A DNA stretch of 64,000 bases from Clostridia bacterium (GTDB lineage Bacteria; Bacillota; Clostridia; TANB77; CAG-508): contig CAAEBO010000006.1 in the NCBI GenBank assembly GCA_900754085.1, positions 45,568-109,567 of the forward strand, written 5' to 3'. Shown piece after piece: positions 34,307 to 43,845 of the stretch. Position numbers and translations under genes: made by a program. Each line of letters opens with the position of its first letter. Within the stretch, counting starts at the first letter, position 1. Below the pieces are notes generated by a model. It saw only the letters and a program-made list of their open reading frames with translations. It was not told the origin of the DNA and did not search any database.

Positions 34307-36877
34307 CTATCTTACTACCCATTGTATTAAATCTAAATTTGCTGTATCTAGCATCATATTTGTTTGTGGCATAACTCTAAATGTATAGCCATAATTTCCA
34401 CCTGTTCTTAATTCTATTTTTGCTGAATATTTATATGTTCTAGTTTCGTCATTACCTTCTATTAAATTCATTGGAACTGTTTGTATTTGTTCCATTATAC
34501 CATTTTCTAATATTTTACCATAATATACTTCTGCTCTAATAGAATTACAATCTATATTTTCTGGTAAGTTTACAATACAATGTACTTCTATTTGGTTTCC
34601 TGCATCTATTGTTATATTATCTAAATTATTACTTTGAGTAATTGTTATATCTTTCCAACTTGCATACATATTTTTCTTCCAATTTGTAAAATTAATTACT
34701 TCATCTAAGTTTTGATAATAATTTTTAGATAAATTTGCAAGTTTCATATAGTAATCGTTTATATAGTCTATTACCATTCTTGAAGTTGAATATCTTCCAC
34801 CTGTTGAGATTATTGAATTCTTAAACATTTCCATCCAAGCTTCTGAGACTCCATTTTCTTGTTTTCCATCATAATATAGTGGTATAATTTTATTCTCTAA
34901 TGTATTATATAAGCTTTCACTGTCTGCTATATCTTGTTCTTCATAAGATTGATATTCTGTATTATCTCCAATTGTCCAACCATTCTTTTGGTTGTAGCCT
35001 TCTGCCCACCAACCATCTAATACACTAAAATTAATAACACCATTTACAGACGCTTTTTGTCCACTTGTTCCAGAAGCTTCCATAGGTCTTCTTGGATTAT
35101 TAAGCCATACATCTACACCACTTATTAAATATCTTGACATTGCTATATTGTAATTTTCTAATAAGAATATTTTTCCTTTAAATTGAGGTTTCATCGAAAT
35201 TTCGTGAATATATCTTATTAAGTCTTGTCCTTCTTTATCTGCTGGATGTGCTTTACCAGCAAAAATTAATTGAACTGGTCTTTCTGGATCATTTAGTAAT
35301 TGTGTTAATCTTTCTAAATCTCTAAATATTAATGTAGCTCTTTTATAAGTTGCAAATCTTCTTGCAAATCCTATTGTTAAAGCATTTGGATTTAATTTAG
35401 AAACTATTTCATTTATTTCTTCATAATTACAACCACTAGATTTTAACCTTGTTGTTATATTATTTTTTACTAGTGCAAATAGTTTTTTCTTTCTATCTGT
35501 ATGTGTATTCCATAATTCTTGGTTTGGAATATTATTTATCTCTTCCCAAGTTTCGTCATCTTGAATATTATCTTGCCAATATGGTCTTAAGTATTTATTA
35601 AACACTTCTTTCATTGATGGAGCAAGCCATGTACAAGTATGAATTCCATTTGTTACATAATCTATTGGAGATTCATCTGGTGCAATATTTTGCCATACAT
35701 CTGCAAATAATCTTCTAGAAACTGCTCCATGCAGTTTACTTACACCATTCTTTTTACCTGCTATTCTTAACGCTAGCATTCCCATATTAAATCCTTGTTC
35801 TAATCCTTGGCTGCTTTTCATTCCTAGTCTTAAGAAGTCTTCACGAGATATTCCTAGTTTTGGCCAGAAATTAGAAAAATATTTATCCATTAATTCCATT
35901 GGGAATATATCATTTCCTGCTGGAACAGGTGTATGTGTTGTAAATACTGTCTTTGCAGAACACATAGATTTAGCTACTTCAAATGACACTTGCTTTTCTT
36001 CCATTATGTCTTTTATTAATTCTAATGTTAAAAATGCTGAATGCCCTTCGTTCATATGGCATACTGCAGGATTTAAACCTAAACGTTTTAATAATTTTAT
36101 ACCTGCTATACCTAAAACAATTTCTTGTCTTATTCTCATTTCTTGGTCGCCACCATATAGTCTTAAAGTAACAACTCTATCTTCTGCAATATTTTTATCT
36201 ATATCTGAATCCATTAAATATAGAGAAATTCTACCTACAACAATTTTCCATATTTTTAAATATAATTTTCTGTCTGGAAAATCTACATCTATTATTAAAT
36301 CTTCACCATTTTCATCTTTTACTGGTAAAATAGGTAAATTGTCTAAATCTATATTTGTATATTCTGTTTTTTGGTTACCATATCCATCTATTTTTTGGTT
36401 AAAGTACCCGTTTTTATATAATAAACCTACAGCAACAAAAGGTAACCCTAAATCGCTTGCAGATTTCAAGTGATCTCCTGAAAGTATTCCTAATCCTCCT
36501 GAATAGATTGGTATTATTTCGTCTATACCATATTCAGCAGAGAAATAGGCAATTAAATCGTTTGTATTGCTTGGATAATTTTTAGAAAACCATGTTTCTT
36601 TTGTATTCATGTAGGCATTAAAGTGTTGCACAACTTCATCATATTTAGATAAAAAAGCTTCATTATTAGCAACATTTTCTAATCTTTCTTGAGAAACTAG
36701 TTTTAAAAATTTAACAGGATTCTTTCCAACTGTTTCCCATAAATCTGAATCAATTTCTTTAAATAGTCTTAAGAATTCTGAATTCCATGACCACCATAAA
36801 TTATTTGCAATATCTAATAATTCTCCTATTCTTTTTGGTAATTGTGGATTTACCGTAATTTTATTAAATATATACAT
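34307..36877 (-). CDS. glgP: Alpha-glucan (glycogen) phosphorylase, DUF3417-type
   Basis: The enzyme releases glucose-1-phosphate from glycogen using PLP. The N-terminus (PQLPKRIGELLDIANNLWWSW) is the DUF3417 domain seen in the archaeal/Clostridial phosphorylase type. Later motifs are FSAEYGIDEIIPIYSGGLG, CHMNEGHSAFLTLE, TTHTPVPAGND and EASGTSGQKASVNGVINFSV, which holds the PLP lysine. The ATG at 36877 has AAGGAGG upstream; the frame starting at 36904 passes through that SD. The gene is divergent from the DUF4912/GH57 pair, so storage glucan synthesis and breakdown are clustered. Confidence 0.93.
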   Translation of the reverse strand: MYIFNKITVNPQLPKRIGELLDIANNLWWSWNSEFLRLFKEIDSDLWETVGKNPVKFLKLVSQERLENVANNEAFLSKYDEVVQHFNAYMNTKETWFSKNYPSNTNDLIAYFSAEYGIDEIIPIYSGGLGILSGDHLKSASDLGLPFVAVGLLYKNGYFNQKIDGYGNQKTEYTNIDLDNLPILPVKDENGEDLIIDVDFPDRKLYLKIWKIVVGRISLYLMDSDIDKNIAEDRVVTLRLYGGDQEMRIRQEIVLGIAGIKLLKRLGLNPAVCHMNEGHSAFLTLELIKDIMEEKQVSFEVAKSMCSAKTVFTTHTPVPAGNDIFPMELMDKYFSNFWPKLGISREDFLRLGMKSSQGLEQGFNMGMLALRIAGKKNGVSKLHGAVSRRLFADVWQNIAPDESPIDYVTNGIHTCTWLAPSMKEVFNKYLRPYWQDNIQDDETWEEINNIPNQELWNTHTDRKKKLFALVKNNITTRLKSSGCNYEEINEIVSKLNPNALTIGFARRFATYKRATLIFRDLERLTQLLNDPERPVQLIFAGKAHPADKEGQDLIRYIHEISMKPQFKGKIFLLENYNIAMSRYLISGVDVWLNNPRRPMEASGTSGQKASVNGVINFSVLDGWWAEGYNQKNGWTIGDNTEYQSYEEQDIADSESLYNTLENKIIPLYYDGKQENGVSEAWMEMFKNSIISTGGRYSTSRMVIDYINDYYMKLANLSKNYYQNLDEVINFTNWKKNMYASWKDITITQSNNLDNITIDAGNQIEVHCIVNLPENIDCNSIRAEVYYGKILENGIMEQIQTVPMNLIEGNDETRTYKYSAKIELRTGGNYGYTFRVMPQTNMMLDTANLDLIQWVVR

Positions 36878-37004
36878 TAATATTTCCTCCTTAGTTATTT
36901 TCATGTTTTATCTGTCGTAATTAACTTATTATATTATCTATTATAGTTTTATTTTTGTCAAATCCTTTTTCATATTTCTTTATAATATTTTTCCCTATTT
37001 TCTA

Positions 37005-37033
37005 TTGAATTTATTTTTGTTTTGATATAGTAT
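37005..37033 (+). promoter_or_regulatory. Putative promoter of the DUF4912-GH57 pair
   Basis: On the plus strand TTGAAT (37005-37010) and TAGTAT (37028-37033) are 17 bp apart, about 75 bp before the start codon at 37108. Confidence 0.5.
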
Positions 37034-37063
37034 ATATATAATTATGTATAAACGCAAAAAGAT

Positions 37064-37092
37064 GAACAAAAAAGAGCGTCCCTAAAGTTCAC
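37064..37092. repeat. Dispersed GGGACGGTCC-type repeat, copy D
   Basis: The reverse complement reads GTGAACTTTAGGGACGCTC followed by TTTTTTGTTCATC. The core GGGACG and the arms GAAC/GTTC match copy C. It lies in the leader just before the SD of the DUF4912 gene. Confidence 0.5.
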
Positions 37093-37107
37093 AAAGGAGG
37101 AAAATAA

Positions 37108-38004
37108 ATGCCAAAAGAAGCAGAAGAAAAAAAGCAAAATATTAAAACAAAAAAAATAGCAAAAAAAGATAATATAAAATCAAATAAAGATTCTCAATCA
37201 ATAAAGAAAATAGTGAATTCTTTAACATCAAAAAAGAAAATTGAACGTAAAAAAGTTTCTGCAAAAAAGGAGACAATACCTTCTAAAAAAATTGCAAAAC
37301 CTTTAACTAAAGAATCTATTAAAAGTGTAGAAAATAAAGAGAAGAAAAAAAATACTACTTTAAGTGGTGAAAATTTTTCTATAGCTGAATACTACGATTT
37401 ACCATATAGATATAATCAAACAATAGTTAAATTACTTTACCAAACACCTACTACTTTATTTATTTATTGGGATATATCAGACGAAGATAGAGAAAAATTT
37501 AAAGCTAATTATGGCGAAGACTTCTTCGAAAAAACAAAACCTGTACTTATAGTTCGTAATGAAACAAAAGGTTATAGTTTTGAAGTAGAAATTAATGATT
37601 TTGCTAATTGTTGGTATTTAAATGTTAATGATAGTAAATGTAAATATAAAATAGAATTAGGAAGAAAACCTTTCGAAGTTATGTATAACGGTGAAGTAAC
37701 TGAAATTAAAACAACTCCTAAAATAACCAAAAACTATATTCCTATAACATCATCTAACGAAATAGAATCTCCTAATGACCATGTTCTTTTCGAAAAGACT
37801 CAAGAAATGGTGTATTTTAAAAATGTAAAGGATAATACTATAACATCTAAAAATATTGCTAACCTTAGCTTTATTAGAAGTATTGGAAAAGTATACAGAG
37901 TTAATGATTTTTATAAGAAGTTTTATAAAGATGAAAATTTAGATTATTTTGATAATATAAAAAATCCATCATCAAATAGTTTAACATCTTCACAATTTAA
38001 ATAG
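37108..38004 (+). CDS. DUF4912 domain protein
   Basis: The 298-residue protein has a Lys-rich, disordered N-terminal third (about 1-90) and then the DUF4912 core: YDLPYRYNQTIVKLLYQTPTTLFIYWDISDEDREKF, then CWYLNVNDSKCKYKIELG. The domain looks like a carbohydrate-binding-type beta sandwich and commonly accompanies GH57 glucan enzymes. Placement directly upstream of the branching enzyme supports a role in storage glucan, perhaps binding the polymer; this is inference. Confidence 0.75.
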   Translation: MPKEAEEKKQNIKTKKIAKKDNIKSNKDSQSIKKIVNSLTSKKKIERKKVSAKKETIPSKKIAKPLTKESIKSVENKEKKKNTTLSGENFSIAEYYDLPYRYNQTIVKLLYQTPTTLFIYWDISDEDREKFKANYGEDFFEKTKPVLIVRNETKGYSFEVEINDFANCWYLNVNDSKCKYKIELGRKPFEVMYNGEVTEIKTTPKITKNYIPITSSNEIESPNDHVLFEKTQEMVYFKNVKDNTITSKNIANLSFIRSIGKVYRVNDFYKKFYKDENLDYFDNIKNPSSNSLTSSQFK

Positions 38005-38011
38005 AATTTTT

Positions 38012-38052
38012 TAATATCACCTTTTAAGAAAAAATTCTTATAGGTGATATTA
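38012..38052 (+). terminator. Hairpin between the DUF4912 and GH57 genes
   Basis: The arms TAATATCACCT and AGGTGATATTA enclose an inner AAGAA/TTCTT stem. No long T-run follows, so partial termination or mRNA processing is more likely than a full stop. Confidence 0.55.
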
Positions 38053-38092
38053 ATATTTATACAAAAAAATATAAACTTAAAGGAGTACTAAA

Positions 38093-39685
38093 ATGAATGA
38101 AAATGTAAAAGGATATGTAAGTTTTGTATTACATGCACATCTACCTTTTATACATCACCCAGAAAGTGATGATTATTTAGAAGAGCAATGGCTTTTCGAG
38201 GCAATATCTGAAACTTATATTCCCCTTCTTAGAAACTTTAAAAAATTAGTAGATGAGAAAGTGGATTTTAGAATAACTATGTCTATGACTCCACCTTTAC
38301 TTTGGATGTTAGACAATAAATTATTACAAAAAAAGTATATTAACTATCTAAAAGAACATATTGAGCTTTGTGAAAAAGAAGTACAAAGAACTACTTATGA
38401 CTCAAGATTAAATGATTTATCAAAATATTACCTAGATAGATATTCTAATGATTTATATTTATTTGAAAAAGTTTTTAATTGTAATTTAATAGAAGCTTTT
38501 AAACATTATCAAGATATTGGTGTTTTAGAAATAATAACTTGTGGTGCAACACATGGTTTCTTCCCTATTTTATATGTTAATGAAAATACAGTACGAGCTC
38601 AAATTGCAGTTGGCGTTCAAACTTACAAAAAATATTTTGGAAGACAGCCTAGAGGAATTTGGCTTCCTGAATGTGGATATGTTCCAGAAGCAGACAAATA
38701 TTTAAAAGAATTCGGAATTGAATATGCTATTGTAGAATCACATGGTATATTATATGCAGATCCTACACCTGTGTATGGCACATATGCCCCTATCGTTTCA
38801 CCTGGAGGTTTAGTTGCATTTGGTCGTGATATGGAATCTTCAAGACAAGTTTGGAGTTCTATAAATGGTTATCCTGGTGATTATAATTATAGAGAATTTT
38901 ATAGAGATATTGGTTATGAAACTGATTATGACTATATAAAACCATATATTGCCCATGATGGTGTAAGAGTTAACACAGGAATAAAATATTATAGAATAAC
39001 AGGCAAAACGGATCAAAAAGATTATTATAACCTTCAATGGGCTCAAGATTCTATATATAAACAAACTGGGCACTTCTTTGACAGTAGAGTAAAACAAATT
39101 AACGATATTTCTAGTTACATGGATCACCCTCCTATAGTTTTATGCCCTTATGATGCAGAACTTTATGGTCATTGGTGGTATGAAGGTCCAGATTGGCTAT
39201 ATGTTTTATTTAAGAAAATATATTATGATAATTGTAATTTTAAACTTATTACACCTGGTGAATATATAGATAAATATCCAAATATCCAAGTTGCTTCTCC
39301 TTGTAGATCTAGTTGGGGTGCAAATGGTTACAACGAAGTATGGCTTAATCCTTTAAATGATTATGCACATAGACATCTTCATAAAGCTGGCGATGAAATG
39401 GTAGAACTTGCACATTTATTCCCTAATGAGCAAGATGAATTAAGAAGATTCGCTCTAAACCAATGTGCAAGAGAATTATTACTTGCACAAAGTAGTGACT
39501 GGCTATTTATTATTACAAACCAAACTATGGTTGATTACGCTAAAAAAAGAATTAAAGATCATATTGGTAGATTTAACAATTTATATTCACAAATAAAAAA
39601 TGATAAGATAGATAAAACTTATTTAGAAGAAGTTTATAAAAAAGACAAAATTTTCGATGAAATTGATTACATGATTTATTATTAA
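38093..39685 (+). CDS. GH57 1,4-alpha-glucan branching enzyme (DUF1957 type)
   Basis: The 530-residue protein begins with YVSFVLHAHLPFIHHPE, the conserved first motif of GH57. The nucleophile is in GIWLPECGYVPEADKYL (Glu) and the acid/base in CPYDAELYGHWWYEGPDWL (Asp); GATHGFFP and SSWGANGYNEVWLN are further family motifs. It forms alpha-1,6 branches in storage glucan, replacing GlgB. SD AAAGGAG precedes ATG. Confidence 0.9.
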   Translation: MNENVKGYVSFVLHAHLPFIHHPESDDYLEEQWLFEAISETYIPLLRNFKKLVDEKVDFRITMSMTPPLLWMLDNKLLQKKYINYLKEHIELCEKEVQRTTYDSRLNDLSKYYLDRYSNDLYLFEKVFNCNLIEAFKHYQDIGVLEIITCGATHGFFPILYVNENTVRAQIAVGVQTYKKYFGRQPRGIWLPECGYVPEADKYLKEFGIEYAIVESHGILYADPTPVYGTYAPIVSPGGLVAFGRDMESSRQVWSSINGYPGDYNYREFYRDIGYETDYDYIKPYIAHDGVRVNTGIKYYRITGKTDQKDYYNLQWAQDSIYKQTGHFFDSRVKQINDISSYMDHPPIVLCPYDAELYGHWWYEGPDWLYVLFKKIYYDNCNFKLITPGEYIDKYPNIQVASPCRSSWGANGYNEVWLNPLNDYAHRHLHKAGDEMVELAHLFPNEQDELRRFALNQCARELLLAQSSDWLFIITNQTMVDYAKKRIKDHIGRFNNLYSQIKNDKIDKTYLEEVYKKDKIFDEIDYMIYY

Positions 39686-39781
39686 AATACAAGTTTCAAA
39701 ATATTTCTTCTTTCATATTATATGTATAATGATACTTTATTTAGTAGATAATATTACATATATATGAAAGGAGATTTTTTT

Positions 39782-40576
39782 ATGAAATCATTTTGTATAA
39801 AAACCAATAGTCAAAAAGTTGTGCAATATCTACTAAGTAGTCTTAATTTTCCTAACACATATGTATCTATACGAAAATTTAAAATATATGACAATATTAT
39901 TATTCATTATACTGGAGAAGATATTTCTGGTTTTTATAACAATCTTGCAAACAATATTGTTTACTTAACTATTGATTTATACGAAAAAAGATTATTAAAT
40001 AATATTATAAAGTCAAATTACTTCTATTTTTCCGACTATGAACAAAAAAGTGTATTAAATAAATGTTTAACTTATTTAGAAGATACTTCTAGTATTGAAT
40101 ATAAAGTACGCATTGAACATATATATATTTCTGCCCTTAAGTATATTACAAATAATAAATCTATGATCTTAACTGGATTTATTAATTTTAGACTTTCCAA
40201 TTATTTAAAAATCTTAGATTACATTGTAGATATTTCTGTAAATGAACTTGTTGTAGATAGAGAATATAAAGAATTTATTAATTTATTAAAAGCATATGTA
40301 AACTCTAACCCTTCTAATATAAGCTTAGTTCATTTCTTTTATAAAAATAATGAATCTATATTACTTGATAGCAATTATAAAACAATTCCATTCGAAGCAG
40401 ATTTGTCTAATCTAAATTATATTTCTGATGTATCTTTTTCTGAAAACGATATATCTTTAAATACTTTACTTAATCTTCTTCCAAAAAAGATAATAATTCA
40501 TCTTTCTAAAGATTCTGATGAATTTATAACAACTTTAACTTCTATTTTTGAAAACAGAATAGAATTTGCAAAATGA
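39782..40576 (+). CDS. ytxC: YtxC-like sporulation protein
   Basis: The 264-residue protein resembles the YtxC family: an N-terminal segment with ISGFYNNLANNIVYLTIDLYEKRLL, FNYF-like central helices, then ILTGFINFRLSNYLKILDYIVDISVNELVVDREYKEFINLL, which is the most characteristic part. YtxC is made during sporulation in Bacillus; its biochemical function is unknown. The ATG at 39782 has AAGGAG upstream. It converges on gpr, another sporulation gene, with a bidirectional terminator between. Confidence 0.75.
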   Translation: MKSFCIKTNSQKVVQYLLSSLNFPNTYVSIRKFKIYDNIIIHYTGEDISGFYNNLANNIVYLTIDLYEKRLLNNIIKSNYFYFSDYEQKSVLNKCLTYLEDTSSIEYKVRIEHIYISALKYITNNKSMILTGFINFRLSNYLKILDYIVDISVNELVVDREYKEFINLLKAYVNSNPSNISLVHFFYKNNESILLDSNYKTIPFEADLSNLNYISDVSFSENDISLNTLLNLLPKKIIIHLSKDSDEFITTLTSIFENRIEFAK

Positions 40577-40611
40577 AAAGAGACAGTTATTTTACATTAC
40601 TGTCCCTTTTT
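40576..40611. terminator. Bidirectional terminator between ytxC and gpr
   Basis: The arms AAAAGAGACAGT and ACTGTCCCTTTTT flank an 11-nt loop, with runs of A and T on the two sides serving both strands. Confidence 0.85.
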
Positions 40612-40615
40612 ACTT

Positions 40616-41551
40616 TTATAAGCTCATATTTATTCCCCTTGCTACAACATCTTTCATATTCTCTACTAAGGCATCTATTTCTTTTGGCGTTACTATAAAA
40701 TTAAAATCTTTTGGAATTAAAGCTTCTTTTATTTCTAGATAATTATCCTCTTCTTTTAATTTATTTAAATATTGGTTAGACTCTGCCTTCTCTTGTAATT
40801 TTTCTATAAATATATCTAAACAATCATTAACTACAACTGCTGTTTCTACAACTGTAGGTATTCCTAGTGCTATTACTGGAATTCCCAATGTTTTTACTGT
40901 TAGTTCTTTTCTTGCATTATCAACTCCAGCTCCTGGAACAATACCTGTATCTGCTAGCTGAATTGTACTACTTATTCTTTCCATACTTCTAGAAGCTAAA
41001 CTATCTATTACTATAACTAATTTAGGTTTTACATTTTCAACTATTCCTTTTAGGATCTCTGCAGTTTCTATTCCTGTAGTTCCCAAAACTCCGGGAGAAA
41101 TTGCACTTACTGGTCTTGTATTTTTATCTAAATATTGTGGTACATATTTTAAAAGATGTCTTGTAATATCTATTTCATTTATTACTTTAGGTCCTAAAGC
41201 ATCTGGAGTAACATATATGTTTCCCAACCCTACAACTAATATTTCTTCTTCATTGTTTACATATTCATCTATCATGTTTTTTAACTCTTTGCACAAAATT
41301 TCACTAGCACTTTGAATTTCATCTTCGCCCATATATTTCATGTTTTTCATATCTATTGTTACATAATTTCCTTTTACTTTTCCTAATGCTCTTTCTCCAT
41401 TTTCATTTATTACATTTACTCTTGTTACTTTTATATTTTTATTTATTTGCTTTTCTTCTACTTCTATTCCATCTAGCTTATTTTCTATATTATTTGCTTT
41501 TTTGTACAAATCTGTTCTTTCGTCTGCTAAGTCTGTTCTAAAGTCCAACAT
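40616..41551 (-). CDS. gpr: Spore germination protease GPR
   Basis: GPR degrades the small acid-soluble proteins on spore DNA during germination. The N-terminal FRTDLADE is the family mark, followed by LVVGLGNIYVTPDALGP, SAISPGVLGTTGIETAEI, VIVIDSLASRS and TGIVPGAGVDNARKEL. Length (311) is slightly below Bacillus GPR (about 370). Its presence shows the organism makes spores or descends from spore-formers. Confidence 0.93.
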   Translation of the reverse strand: MLDFRTDLADERTDLYKKANNIENKLDGIEVEEKQINKNIKVTRVNVINENGERALGKVKGNYVTIDMKNMKYMGEDEIQSASEILCKELKNMIDEYVNNEEEILVVGLGNIYVTPDALGPKVINEIDITRHLLKYVPQYLDKNTRPVSAISPGVLGTTGIETAEILKGIVENVKPKLVIVIDSLASRSMERISSTIQLADTGIVPGAGVDNARKELTVKTLGIPVIALGIPTVVETAVVVNDCLDIFIEKLQEKAESNQYLNKLKEEDNYLEIKEALIPKDFNFIVTPKEIDALVENMKDVVARGINMSL

Positions 41552-41641
41552 AAAAATAACCTTCCTTTCTCATTTAATTTATGTTTTTAAACATTACTTA
41601 ATTTATATTTTAAGAAAAAAAGATTATTTTATACTATTTTA

Positions 41642-42055
41642 TTAACTTCTTTTAAAAATTTTCTTTAATTTACTCCATATTTTTTGCATAAAGTTTTCTT
41701 CTTTATACAAAGCAAGACTCTTTTCTATTTGATCTGGCATTAAATTATTATTTTCTTCACCTAAAACCACATAAGATTCTTTTTCATTTTTCCAATATAT
41801 ATTTAAAATTTCTTCTCTTTCTTCTGGTTCACACCAATAATCTAAGTTTAATACAGATAATAGCACTAATGTCTTTCTATGTAGCTTTTGCTCTTCTAAT
41901 GGAATATTCGGATTAATTTTTACATTATAGTTTTTATCTCTTTTGTTTTTAAATATATTTATTACATCTTTAGGTATTTTATTTAAATATGTTATAGGTA
42001 TATATTTTAAAATTTCGTATACTTCAGAATATGCTTGCGCTAACTCAGTTTCCAT
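41642..42055 (-). CDS. Small protein of unknown function, paralogue of the 150-aa protein at 50983
   Basis: The 137-residue protein is soluble and helical, with a basic tail (KIWSKLKKIFKRS). Its sequence matches the product of 50983-51435 along most of its length: NKIPKDVINIF / NKIPLKFRKFL, INPNIPLEEQ / IKENLSLEQQ, YWCEPEEREEIL / YWATPIEKEEFI, and the basic end. It lies 9 bp downstream of the 515-aa gene, so it is co-transcribed. No known domain is recognised. Confidence 0.7.
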   Translation of the reverse strand: METELAQAYSEVYEILKYIPITYLNKIPKDVINIFKNKRDKNYNVKINPNIPLEEQKLHRKTLVLLSVLNLDYWCEPEEREEILNIYWKNEKESYVVLGEENNNLMPDQIEKSLALYKEENFMQKIWSKLKKIFKRS

Positions 42056-42064
42056 AATTATCTC

Positions 42065-43612
42065 CTATTTTTTATTTATATTTAATTCATCTTTTATAGT
42101 TTGATATCCTATTAGTTCTTCATTTCTTTCTATCTTACTACCATTCTTTAATGACTTTTGCAATCTGTTAAAAAACGCATTTGATGTTAGATTTCCATTA
42201 TTAGACATTTCTAATTTTATTTTTAAGTATGAGAAAGAATCTTTTATTTCATCTTCTAAATTTTTATCTTCTAATTCTATTTTTGAACTTTGTTCATTTA
42301 TTTTTTGTAATAGTTGAGCTGTTCTTTTTAATTCTATATTTCTTTCTAAGTCATTAATTGCATATTTAATTATGTCTAAAACTTGATTTGCTACATCTAA
42401 TTCTAGTTTTTCGTATTTGCAAAAAACTAAAACGTTTTCTAATATATTATTACAAGATGTTCTTTTTTCCATTTCTGTTAATTCTTCTAGCTCTGTTTTT
42501 ATATATTCTTTTAAATTGTTCTTTATTTTATTTGTATCTTTTATAATATTTATAAAATTATCTAATTCATCTGCATTTATTTTATTTATTCTTTCATAAT
42601 TAAAACGTTTTTTTATTAGCTCTAATGCACTATATTCTTTTTCTAAAATATTTTCATTTGGTATTTCTTTTTGTAATATAAATAATGGCAAGATTGCATT
42701 CTTTCTATAATATATACTTTTTCTATCTATATCTTGCAAAGCAAATTTATTTTTTTCATAAAATTCATTTAAGTTAAATTCACTATATTTTGGTCCACCA
42801 TTATATATATTTTTTAAATACTTATTTTTGTCACCTAATAAAAATTCTAAAAGCATTTTCTTATCTATTTTTAGTTTTTCTAGTACATACATTCTACTTC
42901 TTATTATACTATCTGACTCTGTATATGCTGTTTCCAATGTATAATCTTTTTTTATGTGAAAACCTATATTTTCGAAAGGATGCTTTTCTATATAATTATT
43001 TACAACTAAGTCTGTAAATATATCTGCATTTCCCTCTTCTAATATAGTATCTTTTTCTGCTTCCAAATTCATATTAGAAAAACTGTGTGCATATCCATGT
43101 AAAACATATCCTAATAATTTGCTTTGGTTATGGCTTCTTTTTTCTTGTATGGTTATAGTGTTTGTTTTACTGTCTACTTCCATATTATAATTTTCTGGTA
43201 ATTTATTAATAATAATATTTGTCCTATTAAAAGTAATTTCTATAGCTTCTAGCTTGCTATCTGGTACATTTATATATACATCTTTTATAAATTCTCTTAT
43301 CATTCTTTGTGCTAAATAAACAATTCTAAATAAATCTGGAGATACTTTATGTTCTAAACTATTTATTATTTTATCTCTAGATTCTTTATCTTTAAATTCT
43401 TTTAGAAACTCTAACTTTGCTTCATTATCTTTTTCATGTTCTAAATATTCTGTTTTATTGTCGTTTTGCGTCTCTTCTAGTTTCTTACTATTTGCAATTG
43501 CCTCTTCTATCTTTTTAGCATTTTCTGATACTACTTCTTCCTTCTCACAATTATTATCTGCTATTTCTTTTATTATTTCATTATCTTTTTCTTCAATTTT
43601 AGTTTCTAACAT
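42065..43612 (-). CDS. Large protein with degenerate zincin-like motif, unknown function
   Basis: The 515-residue protein starts with an acidic, charged, probably disordered region (to about 85). Next comes a middle domain with LHGYAHSFSN and, 12 residues on, EEGNADIFTDLVV. This spacing looks like a metallopeptidase HExxH...ExxxD site in which the catalytic Glu of HExxH is Gly. The rest (about 200-515) is long charged helices. No signal peptide is seen. It is followed by the 137-aa gene and preceded by a 61-aa gene. Function unknown. Confidence 0.65.
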   Translation of the reverse strand: MLETKIEEKDNEIIKEIADNNCEKEEVVSENAKKIEEAIANSKKLEETQNDNKTEYLEHEKDNEAKLEFLKEFKDKESRDKIINSLEHKVSPDLFRIVYLAQRMIREFIKDVYINVPDSKLEAIEITFNRTNIIINKLPENYNMEVDSKTNTITIQEKRSHNQSKLLGYVLHGYAHSFSNMNLEAEKDTILEEGNADIFTDLVVNNYIEKHPFENIGFHIKKDYTLETAYTESDSIIRSRMYVLEKLKIDKKMLLEFLLGDKNKYLKNIYNGGPKYSEFNLNEFYEKNKFALQDIDRKSIYYRKNAILPLFILQKEIPNENILEKEYSALELIKKRFNYERINKINADELDNFINIIKDTNKIKNNLKEYIKTELEELTEMEKRTSCNNILENVLVFCKYEKLELDVANQVLDIIKYAINDLERNIELKRTAQLLQKINEQSSKIELEDKNLEDEIKDSFSYLKIKLEMSNNGNLTSNAFFNRLQKSLKNGSKIERNEELIGYQTIKDELNINKK

Positions 43613-43630
43613 AACAATCTTCTCCTATGT

Positions 43631-43816
43631 TTAGTCTATTTGTTTATTCGCTATTTCTTCCTTTTCTGTATATTCTATATTATTTTCTTTTAATTTCTTT
43701 TCTAATCTTTTGTTAAAAACGTGTATATATCCAACTGCAGTTTCACTAATTTCATCTTTTAGCTCTTGTTTTACTTCCTCTTTTAATTTTTCTATTATTT
43801 CTTCACTTAACTCCAT
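43631..43816 (-). CDS. Small charged helical protein
   Basis: The start at 43816 (MELSEEIIEKLKEEV) is preceded by AGAGGG; a longer frame from 43846 would run through that SD. The 61-residue product is a highly charged amphipathic helix pair and may form coiled coils. It lies between holA (upstream) and the 515-aa gene on the same strand. No family recognised. Confidence 0.55.
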   Translation of the reverse strand: MELSEEIIEKLKEEVKQELKDEISETAVGYIHVFNKRLEKKLKENNIEYTEKEEIANKQID

Positions 43817-43845
43817 TTTACAACCCTCTTTTATTATCACTTTCA

